DNA from: JAEMQF01 sp049297615
GTDB lineage: Bacteria; Pseudomonadota; Gammaproteobacteria; Burkholderiales; Burkholderiaceae_C
Direction: 5' to 3'
DNA: 14,474 nucleotides
NCBI GenBank assembly: GCA_049297615.1
Contig: JBAQUQ010000221.1
Coordinates: 1-14,474, forward strand
Part shown: positions 5,705-12,825 of the stretch, one piece after another
Layout of the letters: every line of letters starts with the position of its first letter
Position numbering within the stretch: the first letter of the stretch is position 1
Notes under the pieces: model-generated
Database searches by the model: none
Seen by the model: the letters and a program-made list of their open reading frames with translations, nothing else
What the model was told of the DNA's origin: nothing
Position numbers and translations under genes: made by a program

Positions 5705-7135
5705 ATGTCGACATCCCCGTCTGCCCCGTCGTCCACGACGCAGTTGGCCTTGTGCAGCGCCAGCGAACTCCTGCAGCTGTACCGCCAACGCAAGGCCTCG
5801 CCGCTGGAGGCGACACGCGCCGTGCTTGCACGAGTCGATGCACTCAATCCACGCCTGAACGCGTTTTGCTTTGTCGCGCACGAAGAGGCGCTGCGGTCGG
5901 CGGCGCAAAGCGAAGCGCGTTGGGCCAAGGGCGAGCCCTTGGGCGCATTGGACGGCGTGCCGGTGTCGATCAAAGACCTGATCCTGGCGCGCGGCTGGCC
6001 CACCCTGCGCGGCAGCCGTACTGTCGACCCGCACCAGCCTTGGGAGATCGACGCCCCCGTCACGGCGCGTCTGCGCGAAGCCGGCGCGGTGCTGCTGGGC
6101 AAGACGGCGACGCCGGAATTCGGCTGCAAGGGCGAGACGAATTCACCCTTGACGGGAATCACGCGCAATCCCTGGAACCTGCAAAAGACTCCCGGCGGTT
6201 CCTCGGGCGGGACGGCCGCTGCCGTGGCCGCCGGCCTAGGCCCACTGTCGGTGGGAACCGACGGCGCGGGGTCGGTGCGAATACCGGCGGCGTTTTGCGG
6301 CAACTTCGGCTTGAAGCCCAGCTTTGGCCGTGTCCCCGCCTACCCGCTGTCGCCCTTCGGCAGCGTGGCCCACCTGGGTCCGCACACGATGAGCGTGCGC
6401 GATGCCGCACTGATGCTCAATGTGCTGAAACTTCCCGATGCGCGCGACTGGTCGTCCCTGCAATACGACCCTGCCGACATGCTCGACGGCCTCGAGCAAG
6501 GCATCCGCGGGCTGCGCATTGCCTATTCGCCCGCCCTGGGTTATGCGCGATCTGTCGTCGACGCGGAAGTGGCCGACAGCGTCGATGCTGCCGTGCATGA
6601 ACTGCAGGGCCTGGGCGCCGTGGTCGAACAAGTCGACCCGGGGATCGTCGACCCGCTCGACATCTGCACGGGCCTGTGGTTCGTCGGCGCGTGGACGATC
6701 TGGAATTCGCTGGACGCGCGCCAGCAAGAGTTGACTGACCCTGACTTCAGAGCCGAGGCCTTGCTCGGCGCACAGATCAGTGCGCTCGACGTGCAGCGCC
6801 TGATGCTCGAGCGCGTCGCTTTGGGCTCTCACATGCGCCAGTTCATGCAGCGCTACGACTTGCTTGTCACGCCCAGCGTGGCGATTCCCGCATTCGACGC
6901 GCGCCCGGCCGGTCAGATGCGCATGGAGCCCAAGACGATGCTGGGCTGGACGCCGTTTTCCTACCCCTTCAACCTCACCCAGCAACCGGCCTGCAGTATC
7001 CCCTGCGGGTTGACGCGCGCGGGCTTGCCGATCGGTCTGCAATTCGTCGGGCCGATGTTCGGCGACGCCCTGGTGCTGCGCGCGGCGCGCGCCTATGAGC
7101 ACGTGCGGCCGATCCAGCGACCCTTGCTGGCCTGA
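5705..7135 (+). CDS. Amidase-signature family hydrolase
   Basis: This 476-residue protein belongs to the amidase-signature family, which hydrolyses amides with a Ser-cisSer-Lys triad. Lys90 is in VSIKD, the serine pair 166-167 is in TPGGSSGG, and the nucleophile Ser190 is in VGTDGAGSVRIP; the downstream FCGNFGLKPSFGRVP (197-211) is also typical. Length matches ordinary single-domain amidases. GatA of the tRNA-dependent amidotransferase is a relative, but no gatB or gatC is adjacent and the signature differs from GatA's usual TDTGGS, so a free-standing amidase is more likely. The first 15 residues are Ser/Pro/Thr-rich and look disordered. It is convergent with the small secreted-protein gene. 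Substrate unknown. Confidence 0.88.
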   Translation: MSTSPSAPSSTTQLALCSASELLQLYRQRKASPLEATRAVLARVDALNPRLNAFCFVAHEEALRSAAQSEARWAKGEPLGALDGVPVSIKDLILARGWPTLRGSRTVDPHQPWEIDAPVTARLREAGAVLLGKTATPEFGCKGETNSPLTGITRNPWNLQKTPGGSSGGTAAAVAAGLGPLSVGTDGAGSVRIPAAFCGNFGLKPSFGRVPAYPLSPFGSVAHLGPHTMSVRDAALMLNVLKLPDARDWSSLQYDPADMLDGLEQGIRGLRIAYSPALGYARSVVDAEVADSVDAAVHELQGLGAVVEQVDPGIVDPLDICTGLWFVGAWTIWNSLDARQQELTDPDFRAEALLGAQISALDVQRLMLERVALGSHMRQFMQRYDLLVTPSVAIPAFDARPAGQMRMEPKTMLGWTPFSYPFNLTQQPACSIPCGLTRAGLPIGLQFVGPMFGDALVLRAARAYEHVRPIQRPLLA

Positions 7136-7147
7136 CCGGCCGCGCGC

Positions 7148-7172
7148 AAAACAAACCCGGCCGCAGCCGGGT
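7148..7172 (-). terminator. Intrinsic terminator of the small secreted-protein gene
   Basis: On the minus strand a perfect 7-bp stem, ACCCGGC/GCCGGGT (7155-7161 with 7166-7172) with a 4-base loop, is followed by TTTGTTTTG (ending at 7148). This fits rho-independent termination of the minus-strand gene ending at 7206. On the plus strand the stem lacks a T-run, so it would not stop amidase transcripts well. Confidence 0.7.
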
Positions 7173-7205
7173 GTTGGAGTGCAGTGGAACGAAAGCGCAA
7201 GCCTC

Positions 7206-7481
7206 TTATTTGCTGACGGGTTTGTCTTTCGTCGTCTCGAGCTCGGTCTTCGCCTTGGCTTTCTTGACCGCAGCGTCCTTCTTCGCGCCTTGCGTCTTTT
7301 CAACCACCGCAGGCGTGGCCGCCGTGGTAGTGGCCGGCACGACCGCGGCAGCCGGTTTGCCGACGACTGCGGGCGCGGTGGTCGCCGGCGTCACCGGCGC
7401 GGTGGCAGCAGGCGCAGTGGCCTGGGCAAAAGCACCGCTGACCAAGGTCGACGCGATCAAAACGCTGATGAGGTTTTTCAT
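7206..7481 (-). CDS. Small secreted Ala/Thr/Lys-rich protein, Asr-like in composition
   Basis: This 91-residue protein begins MKNLISVLIASTLVSGAFAQ, a clear Sec signal peptide cut after about residue 19. The mature part is about 70 residues: first a low-complexity Ala/Thr/Pro/Val region (roughly 20-60), then a lysine-rich tail (61-91) with KK and KAKAK runs. It has no Cys or Trp and no recognisable fold. Composition and size resemble the periplasmic acid-shock protein Asr of enterobacteria, but homology is not shown. AGGA on the minus strand (7490-7493) lies eight bases before the ATG, and an intrinsic terminator follows the stop, which supports a real independent gene. An imperfect stem, CGAGC/GCTCG at 7510-7524, lies about 30 bases upstream of the start and could fold in the leader. 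Function unknown. Confidence 0.7.
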   Translation of the reverse strand: MKNLISVLIASTLVSGAFAQATAPAATAPVTPATTAPAVVGKPAAAVVPATTTAATPAVVEKTQGAKKDAAVKKAKAKTELETTKDKPVSK

Positions 7482-7628
7482 TCGATGAGTCCTGTGGATG
7501 GAAAGTAGCCGAGCGAATTGCTCGAGTGGACAACGCCGGCCCAGGCCGCGGAGTTGACCCGCAAGACGTATCGAAACGTGAGAAGCGCGCCCGGCGTCGT
7601 CAACTCGTGCGCGGGCGAAGCGGCGCTC
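7482..7628 (-). promoter_or_regulatory. Intergenic region upstream of the small secreted-protein gene
   Basis: This 147-base gap probably holds the promoter of the small secreted-protein gene. A TTGACG hexamer on the minus strand (7598-7603) is a fair -35 match, but the sequence 17 bases on is a poor -10 (CACGTT). The inverted repeat CGAGC-GAATT-GCTCG at 7510-7524 is the only clear symmetry. No further gene is seen. Confidence 0.3.
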
Positions 7629-8480
7629 TCAATCGAAGCGCGCTTCGCGCAACCACTTCGTCGCGACCCACTTCTCGCCCTCGACGACCGGGGCACCGCC
7701 GTGCAGAGAGCGCGTCATCGGGTGCGGCCTGTCATAGCTGAAGAACACGGCATTGCCCTTGCAGGGTGCCACCTCGAGGTGCACGTCGGGGAACACGGTC
7801 GCGCCGCCTTGGGCGGGCGTATTCAGGTAACACACGAGCGAGGCCACCCTCTGCCCGCCGCGTTTCAAGATGCCGGGAGTTCCGCTTTGCGCCGGGTCGA
7901 AATAATCGTAGTGCGGCTTGTACTCAGCGCCTGGCCGGTAGCGCAGGATCTGCAAGCCCTCGCCGTTTTCCACGGGCCAGGCCAGCAAAGCGGCGATGCG
8001 TTGCTCGAGCCGCTCGATGAGTGCCGTTTCGGCACGCGCGAAGAACATGCCGTCGCTGGTGCGCGCTTCATTGACTTCATTGCCGCCGGTGTCCATCTGC
8101 ACGGTCTCGGAGCGCACCAGGCGCGCCGCCGCGCATTCGACGAGTTCGTCGCATTCGCTGTGGCTGAACAAGCTGCCGAAGACAATGACGCGCGGATTGC
8201 GCATCGCCATCAGGACATGCACGTCGCGGTCGAGCGCGCGCAATGTCGTCGCCAACTGCGTGGCCAGCGGATCGGGAACATTGCTCGGCGCTGGCAGGCC
8301 TGCCGCGCTGGCTTGATCGCGCAGGTAGCCGCGCAGCGTGTCCTCGAGCGTGGCGATCGCGACGTCTTCGTCCCAACCACTGGTCAGCATCGCCTTCAAG
8401 ACGGCCTCCGGCTTTTGGCCGGCCGTGGCCTGGGCGACGATCCAGTTGCGCAATTCGGGAGTGGCCGCCTGAGCACTCAT
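7629..8480 (-). CDS. 2OG-Fe(II) oxygenase, prolyl 4-hydroxylase alpha-subunit-like
   Basis: This 283-residue protein matches the P4H family of iron/2-oxoglutarate dioxygenases. The catalytic HxD is His190 and Asp192 in YKPHYDYF, the distal iron ligand is His260 in SLHGGAPV, and Lys270 in GEKWVATKW should bind the 2-oxoglutarate carboxylate. All key residues are present. NPRVIVFGSLFS (95-106) opens the catalytic domain. Residues 8-50 form a separate small helical segment resembling a UBA-like or dimerisation domain, which is inference. No signal peptide is visible, so it is cytoplasmic. Its ATG overlaps the stop of the MFS transporter gene (ATGA, 8477-8480) without its own ribosome site, implying coupled translation. 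Bacterial relatives hydroxylate prolyl residues in peptides or proteins; the target here is unknown. Confidence 0.88.
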   Translation of the reverse strand: MSAQAATPELRNWIVAQATAGQKPEAVLKAMLTSGWDEDVAIATLEDTLRGYLRDQASAAGLPAPSNVPDPLATQLATTLRALDRDVHVLMAMRNPRVIVFGSLFSHSECDELVECAAARLVRSETVQMDTGGNEVNEARTSDGMFFARAETALIERLEQRIAALLAWPVENGEGLQILRYRPGAEYKPHYDYFDPAQSGTPGILKRGGQRVASLVCYLNTPAQGGATVFPDVHLEVAPCKGNAVFFSYDRPHPMTRSLHGGAPVVEGEKWVATKWLREARFD

Positions 8481-9676
8481 GGATTCGATTTTGCCGGAAG
8501 CAGCAAGGGCCTCATGCACAGCAGGCCCAGCGCCGGGCCCAGCGCCAGCCAGGGCAGGACCTGGGCCAAAGGCCAACGCGTGGCCAGGAAGACGAAGCCT
8601 GTGATCGTTGCCACCGAAATCGAGAAGCCGATGCAGTTGACCAGTGTCAACACACTGCCGACCTGGGCGCGCGGCGCATTGAGTGCCGTCAAAGCGCTGA
8701 ACTGGGGAGAGTCGCCCGACACCGTGGCACCCCAGATGACGATCCACAAGGCCCAGGCCCAGACGGGAGCATCGAGCAGCCAAGGCGAGAGCAGCGCACA
8801 ACTGCCGCTGCAAGCGAGCTGGAATGCCGCGACTCGCTCACTGCCAAAGCGCAGCGCCCACACGCCACCGGCAACGCAACTCAGGGCACCCACTGCGATG
8901 CCCCCGAACACCCACCACGCCGCTGCTGCACCTTCCCAGCGCGCCGCGGCGAGCAAGGGCAACAGCACGAAGAAGGCGTACAGCTCCCACATATGGCCAA
9001 AGTAGCCGAATGCCGACGCGCGCACCTTTGGGTCTTGCACGATGACGAGCAAGGCCCACGGCGAGAACCTGGCCGGCGGCGCGAGATGCGGCCCGTCGGG
9101 AACCCAGCTCGCCATGGCCACTCCGCCGAGCGCGGCGATCCCGGCCACGGCCCACATCACGCCCTGCCAGGGCCACGATGCACCCAGCGCACGCAGGCCG
9201 AACGGCAACGCGGTGCCGAGCACGAGGGCGCCCACCAGCACGCCCAGCGCCAGGCCCAGGCCCTTCGCGTACCAACCCGCGGCGATCTTCATTCCCACCG
9301 GGTAGATGCCGGCGAGGAAGACGCCGGTCAGGAAACGCAGCACGATGAGCGTGCCGAGCGACGGCGGCAACCAGGCGCTCAGCGCAGCGCACAACGCACC
9401 GGCGAGCGAACAGGACAGGAACACCTTGCGCGGCGAAAAACGATCGGCGACTGCCCACACCGCGAACCCCAGGGTCCCCGCGATGAAGCCCAGCTGCACT
9501 GCCGCGGTGAACCATCCCACGGCGGCGTCGGGCAGGCCGGATTCGCGCTGCAAGTCGGCCATCACGGCATTGATGGCGAACCACAACGACGTGCCGGCGA
9601 ATTGTGAAAATGCGATCACCGGCAGGATGCGGCGCGGGACGGCGGGTGGTGGCGTCTTGGCCGGCGGGTTTGTCAT
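8477..9676 (-). CDS. Major facilitator superfamily transporter
   Basis: This 399-residue inner-membrane protein shows about 12 hydrophobic segments. VADRFSPRKVF, after the second segment, is the MFS motif A loop (G/A-x-x-D-R-x-x-R-K), and RFLTGVFLAGIYPVGMKIAAGW matches the fourth-to-fifth helix region seen in NarK/CynX-like and related anion/H+ symporters. An arginine in that fourth helix (RFLTG) is typical. A proline-rich, short cytoplasmic N-terminus precedes the first helix. The ATG has no Shine-Dalgarno; the minus strand just upstream reads CCCTCCTC, the opposite of one. A -10-like GATAAT is only 11 bases upstream, so the mRNA may be nearly leaderless. The gene overlaps the 2OG oxygenase gene by four bases. 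Substrate unknown. Confidence 0.87.
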   Translation of the reverse strand: MTNPPAKTPPPAVPRRILPVIAFSQFAGTSLWFAINAVMADLQRESGLPDAAVGWFTAAVQLGFIAGTLGFAVWAVADRFSPRKVFLSCSLAGALCAALSAWLPPSLGTLIVLRFLTGVFLAGIYPVGMKIAAGWYAKGLGLALGVLVGALVLGTALPFGLRALGASWPWQGVMWAVAGIAALGGVAMASWVPDGPHLAPPARFSPWALLVIVQDPKVRASAFGYFGHMWELYAFFVLLPLLAAARWEGAAAAWWVFGGIAVGALSCVAGGVWALRFGSERVAAFQLACSGSCALLSPWLLDAPVWAWALWIVIWGATVSGDSPQFSALTALNAPRAQVGSVLTLVNCIGFSISVATITGFVFLATRWPLAQVLPWLALGPALGLLCMRPLLLPAKSNP

Positions 9677-9687
9677 GAGGAGGGCGC

Positions 9688-9693
9688 ATTATC
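9688..9693 (-). promoter_or_regulatory. Probable -10 element of the MFS-2OG oxygenase operon
   Basis: On the minus strand GATAAT, within CGGGATAAT, lies 11 bases upstream of the MFS start codon. Transcription starting the usual 6-8 bases downstream would leave only a few leader bases. No -35 hexamer is recognisable. The same nine-base string recurs before the histidine-kinase gene. Confidence 0.45.
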
Positions 9694-9744
9694 CCGGGGT
9701 GCCCGCGCCTGCCCTGCCCCGCCCCGTGCTGCGCTGCGAGGGGG

Positions 9745-12033
9745 CTACTTCTCGCCTTCCCCCAGTTGCCAGCGCACGCCGATCCAGGCCGAGCGCGGCG
9801 CTGCCGGCGTGTTGAATTGCTCGCTGCGCCAGTTTGCCGGCGGCTGCACGGCACCGGCGCCATCGAAAGCGTTCGTCCCGAGCAGGCCGCCGGTCGCGTA
9901 GCCCCGGTTGAACACGTTGTCGATCCGGCCGAACATCTGCCAGCCGGGAGCGAGATTCCATTCGCCGGTGAAGTTGAGCACGGCGTAGCCCGGCACCTTG
10001 CCGCTGCCGAAGAAGGTCACGCCGTCAGGGACATGCGCGTTGTTCTCGTTGCCGCGCACGTAGCGGCTCGAAAACGCAGCGAGCTGCGCGCCGAGGCGCA
10101 GCGCGTCGAACGTGCGCGCGCTCGCGTTGAGCTTGACGCTGTGGCGCGGCAGGCCGGGGATCGTGTCTCCGGCGCGCACCTCGATTTCCTCTGCGCCGGG
10201 GCACGCCGGCGAAGCCTCCTCGGTGCTGTTGTTGCCCGAGACGATGCACGCAGGCGACTCGAACGTTGCCCGCAGATGACTGTACGAAATGCTCCAGTCG
10301 AGCGGACCCCACGCTGATCCCGCGTCGAGCTCGAACCCCTGGCGTCGCGTGCGGCCGAAGTTCGTGAAGTAGCCCGCGGCCAGCGCGTTGCTGATGAACA
10401 GGATGTCGTCGCGATTGCGCGTCGCGAACGCAGTCGCATTCCAGCGCACTCCGCTGGCGTTGCCTCGCACTCCGAATTCGACCGTGCGCGCGACCACCTG
10501 GCGCAGCGGGGGGTCCGATTGCAGCGCGTTGGGCAGCACGCACGGGTTGGCGGGGTCCGAGCAGCCCAGTTCGATAGGGCTCGGCGCACGATTGCCCTGG
10601 CTGAAGCCGCCGTACATCGTGGCCTGCGGAGCCAGCCGCCAGGTCAAGCCGAAGGCGGGATTGAACTTCGCGTAGCGGTGGTTACCGTCCAGCGTCGTCG
10701 GCAGACCGAGAGTCAGCCGGCCTTGATCGACCGTGACGACGTGCGTGCGGTTGTAGCGGCCGGACAAGGTGACGTGCACCCCGGCGCCCAGAGACCAGGT
10801 GTCGGTGGCAAACACGCTGCGCGTCGTCGTTTGTCCTTGCAGCAGGGCGTTGATCTGCGCGGCCTCGGTCGGAACGGCGCGACGCGTCGAATCGAGGTCG
10901 CCTTCGGCTTCGGTCTGCTCGAAATCGGTGCTCGCGCGATCGTAGCTCAGGCCAGCGGCGACGCGGTGTTCGGTGCCCGTGCGGCTCCATTGCAACGCAA
11001 ACCCCGCGCCTCGCTGGCGCGCCTGGGTGCGATTCTCGACACCCGCCTCGGTGACCAGCGGCGGGTCATAGGCGTCGTTCAGGTCACCGTTGAGCGTGTC
11101 GGTGCGCACGCGGCGCAGGTAAGCGGTGGCGACGAGCGACTGCGCATCGTCCAGCGCGTAGTTCGCCTGCACGTTGAGCAGCGACGCGTCGTTGTGCGTT
11201 TCGTCGGGGACGGTGTAGACCGCTTCGCGCCGCTGCTCGAGCATGGACTCGGGAGTCGCACCGTTGCCCACCAGGCTTGTGCGCGCAAGCGAGGCGCTTG
11301 CGTCCCAGCGCAGCGCGCCTTCGCGCGAGCCGAATTTGCCGAAGAGCTGGTGCACGCGCGACGGCGAAGCGTCGCGCCAGCCGTCTTCGCGGAACGCACT
11401 CGCCGCGACGAAGGCATGGCTCGCCTCGCCGAGCGAGCGCCCGTGTGCAACTTCGGCGGCGGCGCGCCGGAACGAGCCGGCGCTCAGTTCGGCTTGCGTA
11501 CCGCGGTGCGAGAGCCCGCTCTTGGTTTGCAGCGCGATCGCTCCGCCCAGCGTGTTCAGGCCGAAGAGTGGGTTCGACCCGGGCATCAAGGTGATCGACG
11601 CCAGCGCTGCGCGCGGGATCAGGTCCCAGTTAACCGAGTCGCCGAACGGTTCGTTCACGCGCACGCCGTCGAAATAGACCGACAACCCCTGCGGCGCGCC
11701 GAGCAGGGGACTGGCGGAGAAACCCCGGTAGTTCACGTCGAGCTGGTAGGGATTGCCCTGCACCTCGTTCACCGCGATGCTGGACATTCGAGTGGCCAGG
11801 AAGTCCGGCAGGTTCAGGCTCTGCGCGTCGCGCAGCGATCGGTCGCTTGCCGATTGCACATTGCCCGGGATCTGGTCTTTCGGCACGCCCAGGCCCGGTA
11901 CAGGAGTGGCCCGGATCACTTCGACGGGCGGCAGCACCGTCGCCTGCTGCGCGTCGGCTGGCAAGGCGCACAGCGCGACCAGGGCGATGGCACTGGGAGT
12001 CGGCCGGCCAGGGGCCGGGGTGTGGCGGGGCAT
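9745..12033 (-). CDS. TonB-dependent outer-membrane receptor
   Basis: This 762-residue protein is an outer-membrane gated barrel that imports scarce ligands with energy from TonB-ExbBD. Residues 1-28 form a signal peptide ending ALPADA; a TonB-box-like LPPVEVIRA (34-42) follows. The plug domain spans about 50-175, with LDVNYRGFSASPLLG, GLSVYFDGVRVNEPFGD and LFGLNTLGGAIAL. The rest is beta-barrel, with FNPAFGLTWRLAPQATMYGGFS and FGRIDNVFNRGYATGG as typical strands. There is no N-terminal STN signalling domain, so it is not a FecA-type sigma-factor transducer. Two Cys pairs lie in predicted extracellular loops (GCSDPANPCV and PACIVSG to SPACPG). The chain ends WQLGEGEK, not in the aromatic residue usual for barrels. 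GGAGA on the minus strand (12040-12044) is a good ribosome site. Control by the upstream two-component pair is plausible. Ligand unknown. Confidence 0.9.
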   Translation of the reverse strand: MPRHTPAPGRPTPSAIALVALCALPADAQQATVLPPVEVIRATPVPGLGVPKDQIPGNVQSASDRSLRDAQSLNLPDFLATRMSSIAVNEVQGNPYQLDVNYRGFSASPLLGAPQGLSVYFDGVRVNEPFGDSVNWDLIPRAALASITLMPGSNPLFGLNTLGGAIALQTKSGLSHRGTQAELSAGSFRRAAAEVAHGRSLGEASHAFVAASAFREDGWRDASPSRVHQLFGKFGSREGALRWDASASLARTSLVGNGATPESMLEQRREAVYTVPDETHNDASLLNVQANYALDDAQSLVATAYLRRVRTDTLNGDLNDAYDPPLVTEAGVENRTQARQRGAGFALQWSRTGTEHRVAAGLSYDRASTDFEQTEAEGDLDSTRRAVPTEAAQINALLQGQTTTRSVFATDTWSLGAGVHVTLSGRYNRTHVVTVDQGRLTLGLPTTLDGNHRYAKFNPAFGLTWRLAPQATMYGGFSQGNRAPSPIELGCSDPANPCVLPNALQSDPPLRQVVARTVEFGVRGNASGVRWNATAFATRNRDDILFISNALAAGYFTNFGRTRRQGFELDAGSAWGPLDWSISYSHLRATFESPACIVSGNNSTEEASPACPGAEEIEVRAGDTIPGLPRHSVKLNASARTFDALRLGAQLAAFSSRYVRGNENNAHVPDGVTFFGSGKVPGYAVLNFTGEWNLAPGWQMFGRIDNVFNRGYATGGLLGTNAFDGAGAVQPPANWRSEQFNTPAAPRSAWIGVRWQLGEGEK

Positions 12034-12119
12034 GGGGTGTCTCCGTGCGTGAGTAGCGCGAGGGTTCTTGTGGTGGTGTCGAGCGCCATGGGTGCGGCGT
12101 CGAGCAGCCGGCTCAGACC

Positions 12120-12125
12120 TTAATC
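12120..12125 (-). promoter_or_regulatory. Candidate -10 element for the TonB receptor gene
   Basis: GATTAA on the minus strand lies 86 bases before the receptor ATG. It is a weak consensus match, and the -35 position is occupied by part of the inverted repeat at 12144-12160 rather than by a good hexamer, the pattern of an activator-dependent promoter. This is inference. Confidence 0.25.
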
Positions 12126-12143
12126 ACGCGCTGCGCGCCGCAA

Positions 12144-12160
12144 CAGGGAAAACTTCCCTG
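12144..12160. promoter_or_regulatory. Perfect 7-3-7 inverted repeat upstream of the TonB receptor gene
   Basis: CAGGGAA-AAC-TTCCCTG is a perfect inverted repeat in the 171-base gap between the response-regulator stop and the receptor start. It could be a dimer operator for the adjacent NarL-type regulator. It could also fold as a hairpin at the end of the regulator mRNA, but no T-run follows on either strand, so an operator is slightly favoured. Confidence 0.4.
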
Positions 12161-12204
12161 GGCGGCTCGGGGTTGTCTCTGACGAGCGGCTCGCGCGGGC
12201 AGGG

Positions 12205-12825
12205 TTATAAGACGCCGTGGCGCAGCGCCAAGTGCACCATCGCCGCGGTGGTGCTGACGCCGAGCTTGTCCTTGATCGTCGTCTGGTGGTTCGAGATCGT
12301 CTTCGCGCTGAGCTTGAGCGCTTGCGCGCACGCGGCGGGCGTCGCGCCGCTGGCGAGCAGGCGGAAGATCTCGAACTCGCGCGGCGTGAGCGTCGCGAGC
12401 CGATCGTCGGGCGACGGCGCATCGAGCCAGCGCACCGGAAGCCCCGGGTCGAGATAGCGCTGCCCGGCGGCGACGCGGCGCACCCCTTCGAGCAGTTCCT
12501 CGGGCGCGCTGCTCTTGGCGAGAAAGCCGCGTGCGCCAAGTTCGAACGCACGCTGCACGAGCATGGCGCTGTCGTACATGCTGAACACGAGGATGCGTGC
12601 CCGCGGCGCGCGCGCGAGCACGCGGCCGATCAGGTCGAGCCCGCCGCTGCCCGGCATGGCCAGGTCGGTAACGGTTACGTCGGGCGCGTGCGCGGCGAAC
12701 GCCGCGTACGCCTCGTCGGTGCGCGCGGCCTGCGCGACCACCGCGATATCGCCCGCCTGCTCGAGCAGGCGCTGATAGCCCGCGCGAACGACCGGGTGGT
12801 CGTCGACTAGCAAAACGCGGATCAT
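12205..12825 (-). CDS. Two-component response regulator, NarL/FixJ (LuxR-type HTH) family
   Basis: This 206-residue protein has a receiver domain (about 2-118) and a LuxR-type helix-turn-helix (about 143-204). Acidic Asp8-Asp9 in LLVDDH, the phosphorylation site Asp54 in VTDLAMP, Ser82 in place of the common Thr, and Lys104 in LAKSS form the usual phospho-switch. LTPREFEIFRLLASG and LSAKTISNHQTTIKDKLGV are the DNA-binding motifs. It should be a cytoplasmic transcription factor active as a phosphorylated dimer. Its ATG overlaps the kinase stop (ATGA, 12822-12825), marking the two as a cognate pair. The nearest downstream gene is the TonB receptor, whose upstream region has a fitting inverted repeat. 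The signal is unknown. Confidence 0.93.
   Translation of the reverse strand: MIRVLLVDDHPVVRAGYQRLLEQAGDIAVVAQAARTDEAYAAFAAHAPDVTVTDLAMPGSGGLDLIGRVLARAPRARILVFSMYDSAMLVQRAFELGARGFLAKSSAPEELLEGVRRVAAGQRYLDPGLPVRWLDAPSPDDRLATLTPREFEIFRLLASGATPAACAQALKLSAKTISNHQTTIKDKLGVSTTAAMVHLALRHGVL

Noticed and set aside
4409..6034. 541-residue minus-strand frame over the hydrolase and amidase genes
   Set aside because: It is antisense to two enzymes with intact catalytic motifs and has no motif of its own.
10519..12123. 534-residue plus-strand frame antisense to the TonB receptor
   Set aside because: The minus-strand receptor has signal peptide, plug and barrel motifs; the antisense frame is Arg/Val/Gln-rich and featureless.
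12144..12160. Intrinsic terminator for the response-regulator transcript
   Set aside because: The stem is perfect but no T-run follows on either strand, so I list it as a possible operator instead.
12034..12204. Cobalamin or other riboswitch upstream of the TonB receptor
   Set aside because: The gap is too short for a cobalamin riboswitch, and I see no B12-box-like core or other known riboswitch motif.
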